Positions 9,578 to 18,710 of a stretch of 64,000 nt of DNA are shown here, one piece after another. Origin of the DNA: JAMXLO01 sp963776505. Lineage in GTDB: Bacteria; Pseudomonadota; Alphaproteobacteria; Acetobacterales; Acetobacteraceae. The notes beneath the pieces were generated by a model. That model was given only the letters and a program-made list of their open reading frames with translations. It was not told the DNA's origin and did not search any database. Numbering within the stretch: position 1 is the stretch's first letter; each line of letters begins with the position of its first letter. Position numbers and translations under genes: made by a program. The stretch covers positions 1 to 64,000 of the forward strand of contig CAVZNH010000067.1 of the NCBI GenBank assembly GCA_963776505.1, written 5' to 3'.

Positions 9578-9790
9578 TTAGTTGAAGGTATCTCCTGGAA
9601 CACCAGGCATGAGATTCCGAGATGGGAGGGTCCCAGAGGGCAGTTCAACAAGAAAACCACCCAGCCTCTTACCTGACGTAGTCGGACACCGCCAATCTCC
9701 ACGACTGTTTGCAGGGTTCCACCAGATCGCTCCGAAGATAAATCGCTTCTTCGTGTCTGAGTCTATCATATTTGCTTTTTGTTCGCTCAC
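9578..9790 (-). CDS. Doubtful 70-residue open frame
   Basis: An open frame with a GTG start overlapping the previous frame's stop (GTGA) and an internal ATG at 9769. The product (SDTKKRFIFGAIWWNPANSR in part) matches nothing I know. It lies between VirB8 and the nucleotidyltransferase and could be chance. In VirB-type operons virB9 and virB10 would be expected here; neither is recognisable, so this stretch probably marks where they were lost. Confidence 0.2.
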   Translation of the reverse strand: MSEQKANMIDSDTKKRFIFGAIWWNPANSRGDWRCPTTSGKRLGGFLVELPSGTLPSRNLMPGVPGDTFN

Positions 9791-10014
9791 CCGACTGGTA
9801 ATTTCTCTAGCGCGTCATGGGACGCGATGGTCTCCAGTCCGGCGAAACTCCGCGGGTCACGCAATTTATGGCACGAGTCGCTTGGGAGGCTTGGGGAGTT
9901 GGCGCGAGGAGAATCTCCATAGATTGAAGCCGGTAGTCCTTTTTGACCGAAAAACGCGGGTTGAATCCCTTTTAGCAGATCCTGTTTCTTGCTCCCGGGC
10001 CTTATCCCGGTCAT
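9787..10014 (-). CDS. Doubtful 75-residue open frame after VirB8
   Basis: Begins at an ATG overlapping the VirB8 stop (ATGA) and encodes a hydrophilic peptide starting MTGIRPGSKKQDLLKGIQPA with no signal peptide or known motif. The overlap is what a virB9 gene would show, but a VirB9 would start with a signal sequence. It may be non-coding filler where the operon was cut. Low confidence. Confidence 0.2.
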   Translation of the reverse strand: MTGIRPGSKKQDLLKGIQPAFFGQKGLPASIYGDSPRANSPSLPSDSCHKLRDPRSFAGLETIASHDALEKLPVG

Positions 10015-10700
10015 TCGAAGGCCTGATCTTCTCGGAAGTAGATAATGGTCAGTCCCAGCGGATTAATGGGAATCAGTGCGTTGGGTACGCGCTCTTTGAC
10101 CACGAAAACGAAGTGCCCGATGTAACGCTCGCGTTTGGTCTCGGCGTGATCTGGGGCGGTGTAGAACACTTTTTCAAACTCGACGGTTGCCTTGTAGGGT
10201 GAGTTTCGGAGATCTTCGATCGCGACGTTCCTTACATTGACTTCGATCTCATCGCCCCGGGAGGCGAGAAACGCCTCGATCGTTTTGTTCTTCTTGTTCT
10301 CTTCGATGGTCGCGTCGGCCAGTCGCCCGTCCATATAGTAGAGCGATCGCGCATAGTTTTCGCGGACGGTGGCCCGTACACGGCTGTAATGGCGCTGCAC
10401 AAAATCCATCAGGAAGTATCGGATCTCTGCTTCCCGCGGCTGATATTGGAAGCTTTCGTAGGTAATGGCCTCGGCCCGTCCTACATCATCGATACGGATA
10501 ATGAGAGGCCTCAATTCGTGGAGTGCTCGCGACGTTCGGATGGTTAGCAGTACCAGCGCTATCGAGACGGCAGTTAAGCACACCACCGTGATCTTCAAAT
10601 AGCTGTTTGAGATCAACGCCGCGCCAAACTGCTCAACGTAATGACGCTTGGCGGCATTGAATTCCTCTAGGGGAGACGGCAAGGCTTGTGCGGCAGACAT
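10011..10700 (-). CDS. VirB8/TrbF-like conjugal transfer protein
   Basis: A 229-residue inner-membrane protein of the type IV secretion core. ATG at 10700 is preceded by GGAGAT at good spacing; a longer start at 10712 is possible. One membrane helix spans about residues 41-61 (LKITVVCLTAVSIALVLLTI), followed by a periplasmic VirB8-type domain with YQPREAEIRYFLMDFVQRHY, ENYARSLYYMDGRLAD, KATVEFEKVFYTAP and a C-terminal strand pair (RYIGHFVFVVKERVPNALIP, NPLGLTIIYFREDQ). NPLGL followed by a strand is the characteristic VirB8/TrbF ending. Intact. Its upstream neighbour is a VirB6 tail (stop 20 bp before this start), consistent with virB6-virB8 order. Confidence 0.75.
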   Translation of the reverse strand: MSAAQALPSPLEEFNAAKRHYVEQFGAALISNSYLKITVVCLTAVSIALVLLTIRTSRALHELRPLIIRIDDVGRAEAITYESFQYQPREAEIRYFLMDFVQRHYSRVRATVRENYARSLYYMDGRLADATIEENKKNKTIEAFLASRGDEIEVNVRNVAIEDLRNSPYKATVEFEKVFYTAPDHAETKRERYIGHFVFVVKERVPNALIPINPLGLTIIYFREDQAFE

Positions 10701-10719
10701 TGGGATCTCCATAGTGCCA

Positions 10720-10815
10720 TTAGTGAGCTAGCGCCGTGGATTCACCTGAGCGCCCCGTAAAGAGCGAGCTCACCAGCGAAGGAATCAGCAGTACGCCCTC
10801 AGGTGAAAGCAATCA
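10720..10815 (-). pseudogene. 3' tail of a VirB6/TrbL-like gene
   Basis: About 26 codons ending GVLLIPSLVSSLFTGRSGES then TALAH and TAA at 10720-10722. The hydrophobic stretch and position directly before virB8 fit the C-terminus of a polytopic VirB6/TrbL protein. Everything upstream of about 10815 on this strand belongs to hldE, so the gene is cut by the junction. Confidence 0.4.
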
Positions 10816-10822
10816 GCAGAAA

Positions 10823-12049
10823 CTGCAATGGTCGGCTCGGGCCCTCAGGCGCTTCACCGAGGCATCGGTGTTCAGCGCCACCACCAGCCGTCGCAGCTGG
10901 CCCGAGCCTCGGTCAGCAGCCGGACATGGCCGGGATGGATCAGGTCGAAGCAGCCATTGGCGAAGCCACCCGCAAGCCCTGTGCCCGCCACGCCGCAGCA
11001 CGCTGGACCGCCTCATCGCGGGTGGCGATCTTGCGGTCAGTCGCCACGAGGTCCTCCAGGTGCAGCACGCCGAGCAGTTCGTCGCGGCTGACTGTTGCGG
11101 TGCCTGGCTTGCCCACGGCGATTCCCGCGGTGATGTTGGCGAGCATCGCCGCCTCGGGCAGCGCGGCGCCAGCACCGAGCGCCACCGCCAGCGCGGCCAC
11201 CAGCGTATCGCCGGCGCCCGAGACATCGGCGACCTCGCGCGCCCGCGTCGGCAGGTGCAACGCGGGTTCGTCGCGCCGCACCAGCGTGAGACCCTTGGCC
11301 GAGCGCGTCACCAGCACGGCCTCGCAGCCGGTGTCATCCAGCGCGCGGCGCCCCGCGCGGTCGGCCTCGCTGTCCTCGTCCGCCTCGATCCGGGTAGCCT
11401 GACGCACTTCGTACTCGTTCGGCGTCAGGACCGTGGCGCCACGATAGCGGCGAAATCCATCCGCTTCGGGTCGGCGATCACCATGCAACCGGATGACTGG
11501 CACTGCGCCAGCACGCGCGCGCAACACCGGATCGCTCAGTACGCCTTTGGCGTAATCGGACAGCACCACCACGTTCGCGGTCCGCAGCGCATAACAGAAG
11601 CGCTGGACCACACGGTCCGCAGTCGCGTCGTCGATTGATGCTGCCGTCTCCTCATCGAGCCGCAGCAACTGGTGAGTGCCCACCATGAAACGGGTCTTGG
11701 CGGTGGTCGGCCGCCCGGAGGCAGTCACGAGGTGCGGGACGATGCCACTGCTTTCCAGCAGTTGCGCCAGTTCCGCGCCTTCAGCGTCGTCGCCGATGAC
11801 GCCGACCAACGCCACCTGGCCGCCGAGGGTCGCGACATTCAGGGCGACGTTCGCCGCACCGCCGACGGTCGCCCGCCTGGTAGTGGGCCGCAGCACCGGG
11901 ATGGGTGCCTCCGGAGAAAGGCGGCTCGCATTGCCGCTGACATAACGGTCGAGCATGACGTCGCCGAGTACCAGCACGCGTGCGTCGCCAAAGCGTCGAA
12001 CGACCTGCGCCAGTTCCGTATCGCCGCTCTGCCCAGCCACCGCGTCCAT
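10823..12049 (-). pseudogene. hldE: HldE (heptose-7-phosphate kinase/adenylyltransferase), 3'-truncated and frameshifted
   Basis: Bifunctional enzyme of ADP-heptose synthesis for lipopolysaccharide core. The N-terminal PfkB/ribokinase domain (residues 1-330) is nearly complete: VLVLGDVMLDRYVSG, GGAANVALNVATLGG, VVLSDYAKGVLSD, GATVLTPNEYEVRQAT and the anion-hole motif DVSGAGDTLVAALA. Near 11455-11510 two compensating shifts replace the usual VIADPKRMDFRRY text. The C-terminal cytidylyltransferase domain begins KIATRDEAVQRAAAWRAQG and, across three frame changes, GFANGCFDLIHPGHVRLLTE, LVVALNTDASVKRL and EGPSRPLQ, then stops abruptly at about 10823, where element sequence starts. About 80-90 codons are missing. 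The nucleotidyltransferase half is therefore dead as written; the kinase may survive. Confidence 0.8.
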
Positions 12050-12170
12050 GCGCTATTCATATCACGCTTGCCGAGGCGATGCGCAACGACTGCGGCCGGG
12101 CGCCTCTCATTGCGCGGCCGACCGGCGGCCGCGCGTTGCCACCCTGGCGTGCGCCCGGTATGAGCCATGC

Positions 12171-12935
12171 ATGGACGATGATGCGCTGATCGAACTTGCC
12201 GCCGCGCTGGCGCTTGATGCCAGTGTCGCGATTCTGGCCGTTCGCCGGCGCGGCTTTGACGTCGTCCGCAAGGAGGACCGCTCGCCGGTGACCGAGGCAG
12301 ATCACGCGGCGGAGGCGATCATCGTCGCGGGCCTCCGCAATGCGGCGCCAGGCATTCCGGTGATCGCCGAGGAGGAGGTGGCGGCGGGCAGGATAACCGA
12401 GCCGACCGAGCAATACTGGTTGGTCGACCCGCTCGACGGCACGCGTGAATTTGCCGCCGGCAACGATGAGTTCGCTGTCAACATTGGCCTGATACGCGAT
12501 GGCGCGCCCGCGCTGGGTGTGGTGGCGATTCCGGCCACGGGCGAACTGTTCGCCGGCATTGTCGGACGTGGTGCGTGGAAGCGCGTCGGCGCGACGCAGA
12601 CCGTGGTCAGTGCGCGGCTTCCGCCGGAGGAAGGCCTAACGGTTCTGGCTAGCCGTTATCACGGCAGCAGCACGCGGCTTGACGATTTCCTGCGCGACAA
12701 GCGCGTGGCGAAGGTAATCAATTTTGGTTCGAGCGTGAAATTCTGCCGGCTGGCAGAGGGTGTTGCCGACCTGTATCCTCGCTTTGGCCGCACGATGGAG
12801 TGGGACACCTGCGCGCCACAGGCGGTGCTCGAGGCGGCCGGCGGCACTGTTCGAATGTTCGACGGCGCTGATCTGCGCTACGGCAAGCCGGCTTGGGAGA
12901 ACCCGCACTTCGTCTGCACCGGGCGACTGCCCTAG
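12171..12935 (+). CDS. Inositol monophosphatase-family phosphatase, CysQ/HisN-like
   Basis: A 254-residue soluble Mg-dependent phosphatase. The family metal site is complete: EEE at 67-69, DPLDGTREF at 86-94 and EWD at 210-212, with SPVTEADHAAE at 39-48. DPLDGTREFAAGNDEFAVNI is characteristic of CysQ-type 3'(2'),5'-bisphosphate nucleotidases more than of true inositol monophosphatases, although histidinol-phosphate phosphatases look alike. It would remove PAP formed in sulfate assimilation. The start at 12171 (MDDDALIEL) is chosen because upstream codons lack family resemblance. Divergent from hldE with about 120 bp between starts. Confidence 0.8.
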   Translation: MDDDALIELAAALALDASVAILAVRRRGFDVVRKEDRSPVTEADHAAEAIIVAGLRNAAPGIPVIAEEEVAAGRITEPTEQYWLVDPLDGTREFAAGNDEFAVNIGLIRDGAPALGVVAIPATGELFAGIVGRGAWKRVGATQTVVSARLPPEEGLTVLASRYHGSSTRLDDFLRDKRVAKVINFGSSVKFCRLAEGVADLYPRFGRTMEWDTCAPQAVLEAAGGTVRMFDGADLRYGKPAWENPHFVCTGRLP

Positions 12936-12985
12936 CGAGGCGCGGGGATCGATCCAGTGCTTCGGCCAGGTAGTCTGCGATAACC

Positions 12986-13753
12986 CTAAGGCGGGATGCT
13001 CTGTGCGGCGTCAGCGAGCGGTCGAGTAGATACTTCGATGAAACCGCGAGCCGGCTGGTCCAGATCGACAATCAGCATGATCACCACGGCCACCATCAAG
13101 GACATTGTCAACGTGGCGACGCGCCCTCGAGTTTCGCGTCCGCCGGCGTGACAACCAGTGAAACCCATCGCCACCATCGCAATACCGATCAGCATGAACA
13201 TGACCTCACCGGGAACGTGGTAGCGCAGGGCGGTCAGCCGACTTTCATGGATATTGTTCATTTCGTTCAGAGAAGCGACAAACCGATAAGCTGGCAACGA
13301 TTGTGGTGCCGTCGCGGTCACCGCGACCGCCTCCTTCCAGAGCCTGGCTTGTAGATCCAGAGATCGGATGATGTCCCGTTCGAGTTTCGCCGGGTCGTAG
13401 GGGACACCAAGACCGATCCGCACGTCGGTGTAATCGCGGAGCATGCTGAGAATTGGCTTTTGCGCTGTCTCCGGCAGCATGAGCGCGAAGTTGGCGGTGC
13501 TGCCGATGGCATTGGCTTCTTCCAGAACCAGAGTGCGTCGCACGTCGAAGCGGGATAGCGAAAGCGAGAAGCTGAATCCAAGCAACAACGCAAGCAATCC
13601 CAGCGCGGCACCCGTCAGGGTGCTGATGTCGGTCGTGTCGCTTGCGCTGCCGCGCCGACCGAGCCATGCACCGAATTCCGCTGCTCCAACAATCAGGATG
13701 GCAGCCACAGGATACAGTACTTTGAGATCAGCTTGATAAATCCAGTCGAGCAC
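12986..13753 (-). CDS. DUF4239-like (bestrophin-like) membrane protein
   Basis: About 255 residues from a GTG at 13753, preceded by GGAGAAGGGCGGAAC, a clear ribosome site; a longer in-frame reading to 13897 has no such signal. Two N-terminal helices (VLYPVAAILIVGAAEFGAWL and GAALGLLALLLGFSFSLSLS) and two C-terminal helices (VMFMLIGIAMVAMGFTG and LTMSLMVAVVIMLIVDL) flank a soluble middle part with RRTLVLEEANAIGSTANFAL, the typical DUF4239 arrangement. The family is uncharacterised. Ends 50 bp from the convergent phosphatase gene. Confidence 0.65.
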   Translation of the reverse strand: MLDWIYQADLKVLYPVAAILIVGAAEFGAWLGRRGSASDTTDISTLTGAALGLLALLLGFSFSLSLSRFDVRRTLVLEEANAIGSTANFALMLPETAQKPILSMLRDYTDVRIGLGVPYDPAKLERDIIRSLDLQARLWKEAVAVTATAPQSLPAYRFVASLNEMNNIHESRLTALRYHVPGEVMFMLIGIAMVAMGFTGCHAGGRETRGRVATLTMSLMVAVVIMLIVDLDQPARGFIEVSTRPLADAAQSIPP

Positions 13754-14097
13754 GTTCCGCCCTTCTCCGCGTCGTGGATCCCATTCACCTGCCCTATTTC
13801 GTTGGAACTGCCAAGCGCATGAGTGCCGCGATTGGGCCAACCAAATTTTTCGGCACCGTTGTCGGTGGCAACGATGACGATTGCGAGTAACGCTCACGAG
13901 AGAGCGACGTGCCGTTGGCGACCAGTGAAGAGCCGCGGCTGGAAAATCTGGCAGGCCATTGAGTGATGCGCCGCCATCGAGTGCCTGTCATCACCGCGCG
14001 CTGCATCACCGACCGACGCTATGGCGGTTTGTGCAATTTTCCGCTGTGGGTGTAGCGTGGGCAGTAACATAACTCCGCATCGGGGGACGATTGCACA
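13754..14097. other. Divergent intergenic region
   Basis: About 340 bp between the DUF4239-like gene and the TPP-enzyme gene, which diverge. A GGGGGA ribosome site lies about 10 bases before the TPP gene ATG. I see no repeat, RNA or further gene; open frames here read through both strands without family resemblance. Confidence 0.4.
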
Positions 14098-15768
14098 ATG
14101 TCCGATACGATTCCTGTATATCGCGGGCTCGCCCAGGCCTTTCGGCTGGAAGATGTAGATACAATCTTTGTGCTGACGGGCGACGGCAACATGCACTGGG
14201 AGGCAGCGCTCTCGGAGGATGAGAAGGTAAGAGCCTTCCACGTCTGGCACGAGCATTGTACGGTCGCGACGGCGTCAGCCTATGCCTCAGCGTCGGGAAA
14301 GGTAGGCGTGGCATCGGTGACATGTGGGCCGGGTGTCACCCAACTGATGACAGCGTTGGCGACCGCCGCCAACAGCAGAATACCACTCGTCGTTTTCGCG
14401 GGTGAAAGTCCGATCAATGCCAGTTGGTACAATCAGGAGATCGGTCAGGGTCCGCTGGTCGAGGCCACGGGCGCCCATTACATCGCTGCTCACAGCCTCA
14501 GACGCATGTTCGAGTATGTATCGGAAGCGTTCTATATTGCCAAGACCGAGCGTCGACCAGTCGTGCTCGGTATTCCGATCGATTTGCAGCAGGTCCAGAT
14601 CCCGACCGACATCAAATACGTGCCGTCTGCCAATCTGATTCCGGATACCGGACCCGTTGTGCCGCATCCGGATTACGTCGATCGGGCGGTCGAGGGCATT
14701 GCGCAAGCCGAACGCATCATCATTATCGCGGGACGCGGCGCTCAGTTGTCCGGTGCCAAAGCGCTTTGCGAACAACTGGCGGAAAGATGCAACGGCCTGC
14801 TGGCGACGACGCTCCCGGTGCGTGGGCTTTTCGAAGGCAATCCACGTTCCCTCGGGATCGCCGGAGGTTTTTCGCATCCGGCCGCGCGCCAAGCCTTTGC
14901 AGAGTGCGATCTGGTTGTAACTGTGGGTGCCAGTCTGACCCATCATACGACCGATGGAGGAAAACTCTTTCCGCAGGCTGCGGTCGTGCAAATAGATCCG
15001 GCCCCGCAAGGCATCAGGCACGGTCAGAGAATTGCGCGTACCTTTCTGCGAGCGGACGGCACCGAGGGTCTGTCTGCAATCATCAAGGGTTTGGGGAATG
15101 CGCCTTCCCACGGCCGCTCGGCAGCGTGGGACGCGGTCAGCATTGCCGGCCGTACCAGGACGGACCCTTTTGATACAATGTCCTTCGACGTTCAGGCCGG
15201 ACTCCTCGATCCGCGCCAACTGGTGACTGAGCTGAGCCGGGTCATACCTAAGGACTGGGAATACGTGAATGGCTCGGGGCACAACTCATTTTTCACCGCA
15301 CAGATGCAAGGCGTCAGTGCAGATCATTTCACGACGATCCGTGAATTCGGTGCTATCGGCAACGAGCTCTGTTATGCTGTCGGTGTTGCTGCGGCGAGAC
15401 CGGACAAGCCCATCATCCTGACATGCGGTGACGGCGGCTTCATGATGCACGCACAGGAACTCGACACGATTCGTCGCTACGACCTTCCTGTCCTTATCTG
15501 CGTATTGAACGATGGCGCCTATGGCGCTGAAATTCATAAGCTGCGAGCCGACAAGCTGGATGACAGCGGGTCGATGTTCGGTCGTCGTCCGCTTGCGGGT
15601 ATCGCCAAGGGTTTCGGCCTTCAAGGCGCTACCATCACCAGCCTCGATCAGATCGGTGGATTGCTGGAGGAGTTCAAAGCGAGCAAAGAACCGACGCTCT
15701 GGGACTTCCATATTTCGGACCAGGTTGTATCGCCCATGATGCGGCGCGGTGTGATGCGACCAAGGTGA
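14098..15768 (+). CDS. Thiamine-diphosphate enzyme, acetolactate-synthase-like
   Basis: A 556-residue ThDP-dependent enzyme with three domains. The N-terminal pyrimidine-binding domain carries the catalytic glutamate in WHEHC (E52); the central domain, about 190-330, has AERIIIIAGRGAQLSGA and LVVTVGASLTHHTTDGG; the C-terminal pyrophosphate domain, about 380-556, carries the cofactor motif starting GDGGFMMHAQELDTIRRYDL and ending LNDGAYG. It lacks the FAD-interaction detail needed to call IlvB. Closest groups are benzoylformate decarboxylase-, oxalyl-CoA decarboxylase- and acetolactate-synthase-like enzymes of unknown substrate. Alone in its transcription unit; next gene is an LLM flavoprotein 210 bp downstream on the same strand. 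Confidence 0.8.
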   Translation: MSDTIPVYRGLAQAFRLEDVDTIFVLTGDGNMHWEAALSEDEKVRAFHVWHEHCTVATASAYASASGKVGVASVTCGPGVTQLMTALATAANSRIPLVVFAGESPINASWYNQEIGQGPLVEATGAHYIAAHSLRRMFEYVSEAFYIAKTERRPVVLGIPIDLQQVQIPTDIKYVPSANLIPDTGPVVPHPDYVDRAVEGIAQAERIIIIAGRGAQLSGAKALCEQLAERCNGLLATTLPVRGLFEGNPRSLGIAGGFSHPAARQAFAECDLVVTVGASLTHHTTDGGKLFPQAAVVQIDPAPQGIRHGQRIARTFLRADGTEGLSAIIKGLGNAPSHGRSAAWDAVSIAGRTRTDPFDTMSFDVQAGLLDPRQLVTELSRVIPKDWEYVNGSGHNSFFTAQMQGVSADHFTTIREFGAIGNELCYAVGVAAARPDKPIILTCGDGGFMMHAQELDTIRRYDLPVLICVLNDGAYGAEIHKLRADKLDDSGSMFGRRPLAGIAKGFGLQGATITSLDQIGGLLEEFKASKEPTLWDFHISDQVVSPMMRRGVMRPR

Positions 15769-15979
15769 TACATTCCTTCTTCGGTCAGGCATCTCCCCGG
15801 CGGCGCTTCTCCGTGCGCCTGTCGCGCCGGGCATCTTTCGCGCCAAAAGCGCCTGCGTCCAGTGACCAAGTGTTGCGAGCGATCCCGGCGCGTGTGGATG
15901 CCAGCGGAGAATCGCCGATCCTGGACATCCCGGCGCGGCTATGTCTTTGATCGAGCCTTATAAGTCTGAATGGCGCGAT

Positions 15980-17065
15980 ATGACACAGCCCATCGAATTC
16001 ATCGGCATGATCCATCACCGCCACGCCTCGGAAATCCATCCACCGGGGCCGCTGCTGTTCGATCGCGGCTACGTCCGCGACTTCGCTCAGGCAGCAGAGG
16101 CGGCCAGCTTCGATCGCGTGCTGGTGGGCTATTTCTCCGACGGACCCGATGGGTTCCTGTTGGCCGCGCACGCCGCAGCGCATACCGAGCGGCTCGGCTT
16201 CCTCGTCGCGCATCGGCCCGGATTCGTCGCGCCAACGTTGGCCGCGCGCAAATTCGCCACACTGGATCAGGTCACCGGCGGCCGCGCCGCGATCCATGTG
16301 ATTTCCGGCGGCGACGATGTCGATCAGTTGCGCGATGGCGACACGCTGCCGAAGGACGAACGCTACGCGCGAACCGATGAGTACATGCACATCCTCAAGC
16401 GCATCTGGACCGAGAACGGTCCGGTGGATCATGCGGGGAATTACTATCGCTTCGTCGGTGCCTCGACCGCGATGCGCTGCGTGCAGCAACCGCGCATTCC
16501 GATCTACTTCGGCGGCGCCTCTGATTCGGCGATCGCCGTTGCGGGCAAGCACGCCGATGTCTACGCGCTTTGGGGCGAGACTCACGCGCAGGTTCGCGAA
16601 CTCACCGAGCGGGTGCGTGCGGCGGCTGCACAGCATGGCCGCGAGGTGCGGTTCAGCCTGTCGTTTCGGCCGATCCTGGCGCCGACCGAAGACCAGGCCT
16701 GGGCGCGCGCGGAACAGATCAAGCAGCGGATCATGGAATTGCGCGCGAAGGCCGGGCTTGGTCCGCGAGAGCCGGCCAACGAAGGCTCGCGCCGGCTGCT
16801 TGCCGCCGCCGCACAAGGTGAACGCCTGGACAAGCGGCTGTGGACCGGTGCCGCGCTATTGACTGGCGCGCGCGGCAACACCACCAGCCTGGTGGGCACG
16901 CCGCTTCAGGTGGCGGAGGCGCTGTGCGACTACCACGATCTCGGTATCACCACGTTCCTGATCCGTGGCTTCGATCCATTGGATGATGCGATCGAATACG
17001 GACGCAGCCTGTTGCCGCTGACGCGGAAGCTGATCGCCGAGCGCTCGCGTCTCGCAGCGGAGTAG
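15980..17065 (+). CDS. LLM-class flavin-dependent monooxygenase, SsuD-like
   Basis: A 361-residue bacterial-luciferase-fold enzyme from ATG at 15980 (MTQPIEFIGMIHHRHASEIH). Family blocks: VRDFAQAAEAASFDRVLVGY, HTERLGFLVAHRPGFVAPTL, VTGGRAAIHVISGGDDVDQL, DEYMHILKRIWTENGPVDHA, YYRFVGAST and IPIYFGGASDSAIAVAGKHA. These follow the alkanesulfonate/long-chain monooxygenase subgroup using reduced FMN. C-terminal VGTPLQVAEALCDYHDLGIT contains the barrel-closing region. Substrate unknown; sulfonates or heterocycles are the usual candidates. An upstream in-frame ATG at 15941 is less likely since homologues start at the MTQP-like position. Confidence 0.8.
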   Translation: MTQPIEFIGMIHHRHASEIHPPGPLLFDRGYVRDFAQAAEAASFDRVLVGYFSDGPDGFLLAAHAAAHTERLGFLVAHRPGFVAPTLAARKFATLDQVTGGRAAIHVISGGDDVDQLRDGDTLPKDERYARTDEYMHILKRIWTENGPVDHAGNYYRFVGASTAMRCVQQPRIPIYFGGASDSAIAVAGKHADVYALWGETHAQVRELTERVRAAAAQHGREVRFSLSFRPILAPTEDQAWARAEQIKQRIMELRAKAGLGPREPANEGSRRLLAAAAQGERLDKRLWTGAALLTGARGNTTSLVGTPLQVAEALCDYHDLGITTFLIRGFDPLDDAIEYGRSLLPLTRKLIAERSRLAAE

Positions 17066-17111
17066 CGCTTGCCGCCGTGCGGCGCCCTAGCCCGCGTCGC
17101 TGCTCCGCCCC

Positions 17112-18710
17112 TCAGCCCGCATCCCGGCGCACCGCCTCGACGTCGTGTTCCTCAGGCGGTCCATAGCCACCGGAGCCGGCAGTGATCACCTCGATGATCT
17201 CACCTTGACGCAGTGCGCCTGAACCGTGGTCGAACGGCAGCGCGCCACCGCGCAGCACAACGTCCGCCTTGCCGCCAGGCAGTCCGCCGAACAGACCCCA
17301 CGGCGCCGACAGCCTGCGGGCGATGTCCACACGCACGCGACACGGCGCCTCGGCGCGATAGACGCGACGCAGACCCATACCGCCGCGATGCCGACCCGGC
17401 CCGCCTGAGCCGTCCACCAGCTCATAGCGCAGCAGCGTGAGCGGATACTCGATCTCCAACGCCTCGACCGGCAGGTTCGACGTGTTCGTCATGTGCACGT
17501 GCACACCGTCCAATCCATCCTTCGTCGCGCGCGCGCCGGAACCGCCGCCGATCGTCTCAAGATAGACCCAGAGCGCATTGTCCTTCGGCTGATGGCCGGC
17601 GAAGGTGATGGAGGTGCAGGCACCGTTGGTCGCAGCGATGACGCGCTCCGGCACCGCGTCGGACAGTGCGCCGAAAATCAGATCGACCACGCGCTGGCAC
17701 ATCCCAAGCCTGCCGTTCACCGCGGCAGGATGCACGCAATTGACGACGCTGCCCTCCGGCGCGGTGACGTGCAACGGACGCGCGAGACCGGCATTCGGCA
17801 GGATCGTCGGGTCCACCAGCGTCTTCACCGCGTAATAGACGGTGGAAAGCAGCGCGGTATAGGTCATGTTGAGTCCGGCGCGCACCTGCGGCGGGCCGTC
17901 GAAATGCAGATCCATCTCGTCGTCCCGGACGATGATCTCGCACGACAGCGCGAGTTCGCCGTCGATCTCCGGACAGTCGTAGCGGTCGGCGAAGCGATAG
18001 GTGCCGTCGGGAATCGCCGCGATGCCGGCGCGCATCTTGCGTTCGGCGTAGTCCTGCAGAGCATCGCCAGCGGCGAGCACGGTGTCGCGGCCATACTTCG
18101 CGCACAGCGCCTGCATCCGCTGCACGCCCAGACGATTGGCCGCCATCTGCGCGCGGAAATCGGACAGACGCTCACGCGGCACCTGGCAGTTCAGCAGGAT
18201 CAGCTCCTGCACGTCGCGTTGCAGTTCGCCGCCGCGATACAGGCGGATCGGCGGGATGCGCAGGCCCTCCTGGTAGATGTGCGCGTGGCCGCGATCGGCG
18301 AAGTCGGCGTGATGCGCCAGGTTCACCGCGAAGGCGATGATGCGGCCGTCGACGAAGATCGGTTCCGCGAGGACGATGTCGGGCAGATGCGTGCCGCCGC
18401 CCTCGTAGGCGTCGTTGCCGCAGAACACGTCGCCGGGCTGCATCTGCTCGATCGGATGGCGCTTCAGGATATGCGGGATCAGGCCGATGAAGCTGCCGAG
18501 ATGCATCGGGATGTGCTCGGCCTGGCACAGCGTGTTGCCATGCATGTCGAACAGCGCCGTCGAGCAGTCGCGGCGTTCCTTGATGTTGGTGGAATAGGAC
18601 GCGCGGATCAGCGCCTCGCCCATCTCGTCGGTGATCGAGGCGAGCGCACTGCCGATCACCTCGACGGTGATCGGATCGATCCCGATCGCGCCAGCTCCGG
18701 CGTCGTTCAT
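17112..18710 (-). CDS. hyuB: Hydantoinase B/oxoprolinase family protein (HyuB)
   Basis: A 532-residue subunit of an ATP-dependent N-methylhydantoinase/acetone-carboxylase/oxoprolinase-type enzyme. Start at 18710 (MNDAGAGAIGIDPITVEVIG) overlaps the hyuA stop by ATGA. Conserved blocks include ALASITDEMGEALIRASYST, NIKERRDCSTALFD, FCGNDAYEGGGTHLPDIVLA, FAVNLAHHADFADRGHA, NCVHPAAVNGRLGMCQRVVD, NALWVYLETIGGGSGARA and GSGGPGRHRGGMGLRRVYR, all typical of HyuB. Uninterrupted. Works with HyuA, encoded directly upstream, to open a cyclic amide with ATP; the true substrate cannot be told from sequence. Confidence 0.85.
   Translation of the reverse strand: MNDAGAGAIGIDPITVEVIGSALASITDEMGEALIRASYSTNIKERRDCSTALFDMHGNTLCQAEHIPMHLGSFIGLIPHILKRHPIEQMQPGDVFCGNDAYEGGGTHLPDIVLAEPIFVDGRIIAFAVNLAHHADFADRGHAHIYQEGLRIPPIRLYRGGELQRDVQELILLNCQVPRERLSDFRAQMAANRLGVQRMQALCAKYGRDTVLAAGDALQDYAERKMRAGIAAIPDGTYRFADRYDCPEIDGELALSCEIIVRDDEMDLHFDGPPQVRAGLNMTYTALLSTVYYAVKTLVDPTILPNAGLARPLHVTAPEGSVVNCVHPAAVNGRLGMCQRVVDLIFGALSDAVPERVIAATNGACTSITFAGHQPKDNALWVYLETIGGGSGARATKDGLDGVHVHMTNTSNLPVEALEIEYPLTLLRYELVDGSGGPGRHRGGMGLRRVYRAEAPCRVRVDIARRLSAPWGLFGGLPGGKADVVLRGGALPFDHGSGALRQGEIIEVITAGSGGYGPPEEHDVEAVRRDAG

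Noticed and set aside
15785..16816. Long open frame (343 codons) antisense to the LLM gene at 16 kb
   Set aside because: Its translation has no family resemblance and mirrors a high-GC gene with full LLM motifs on the other strand.
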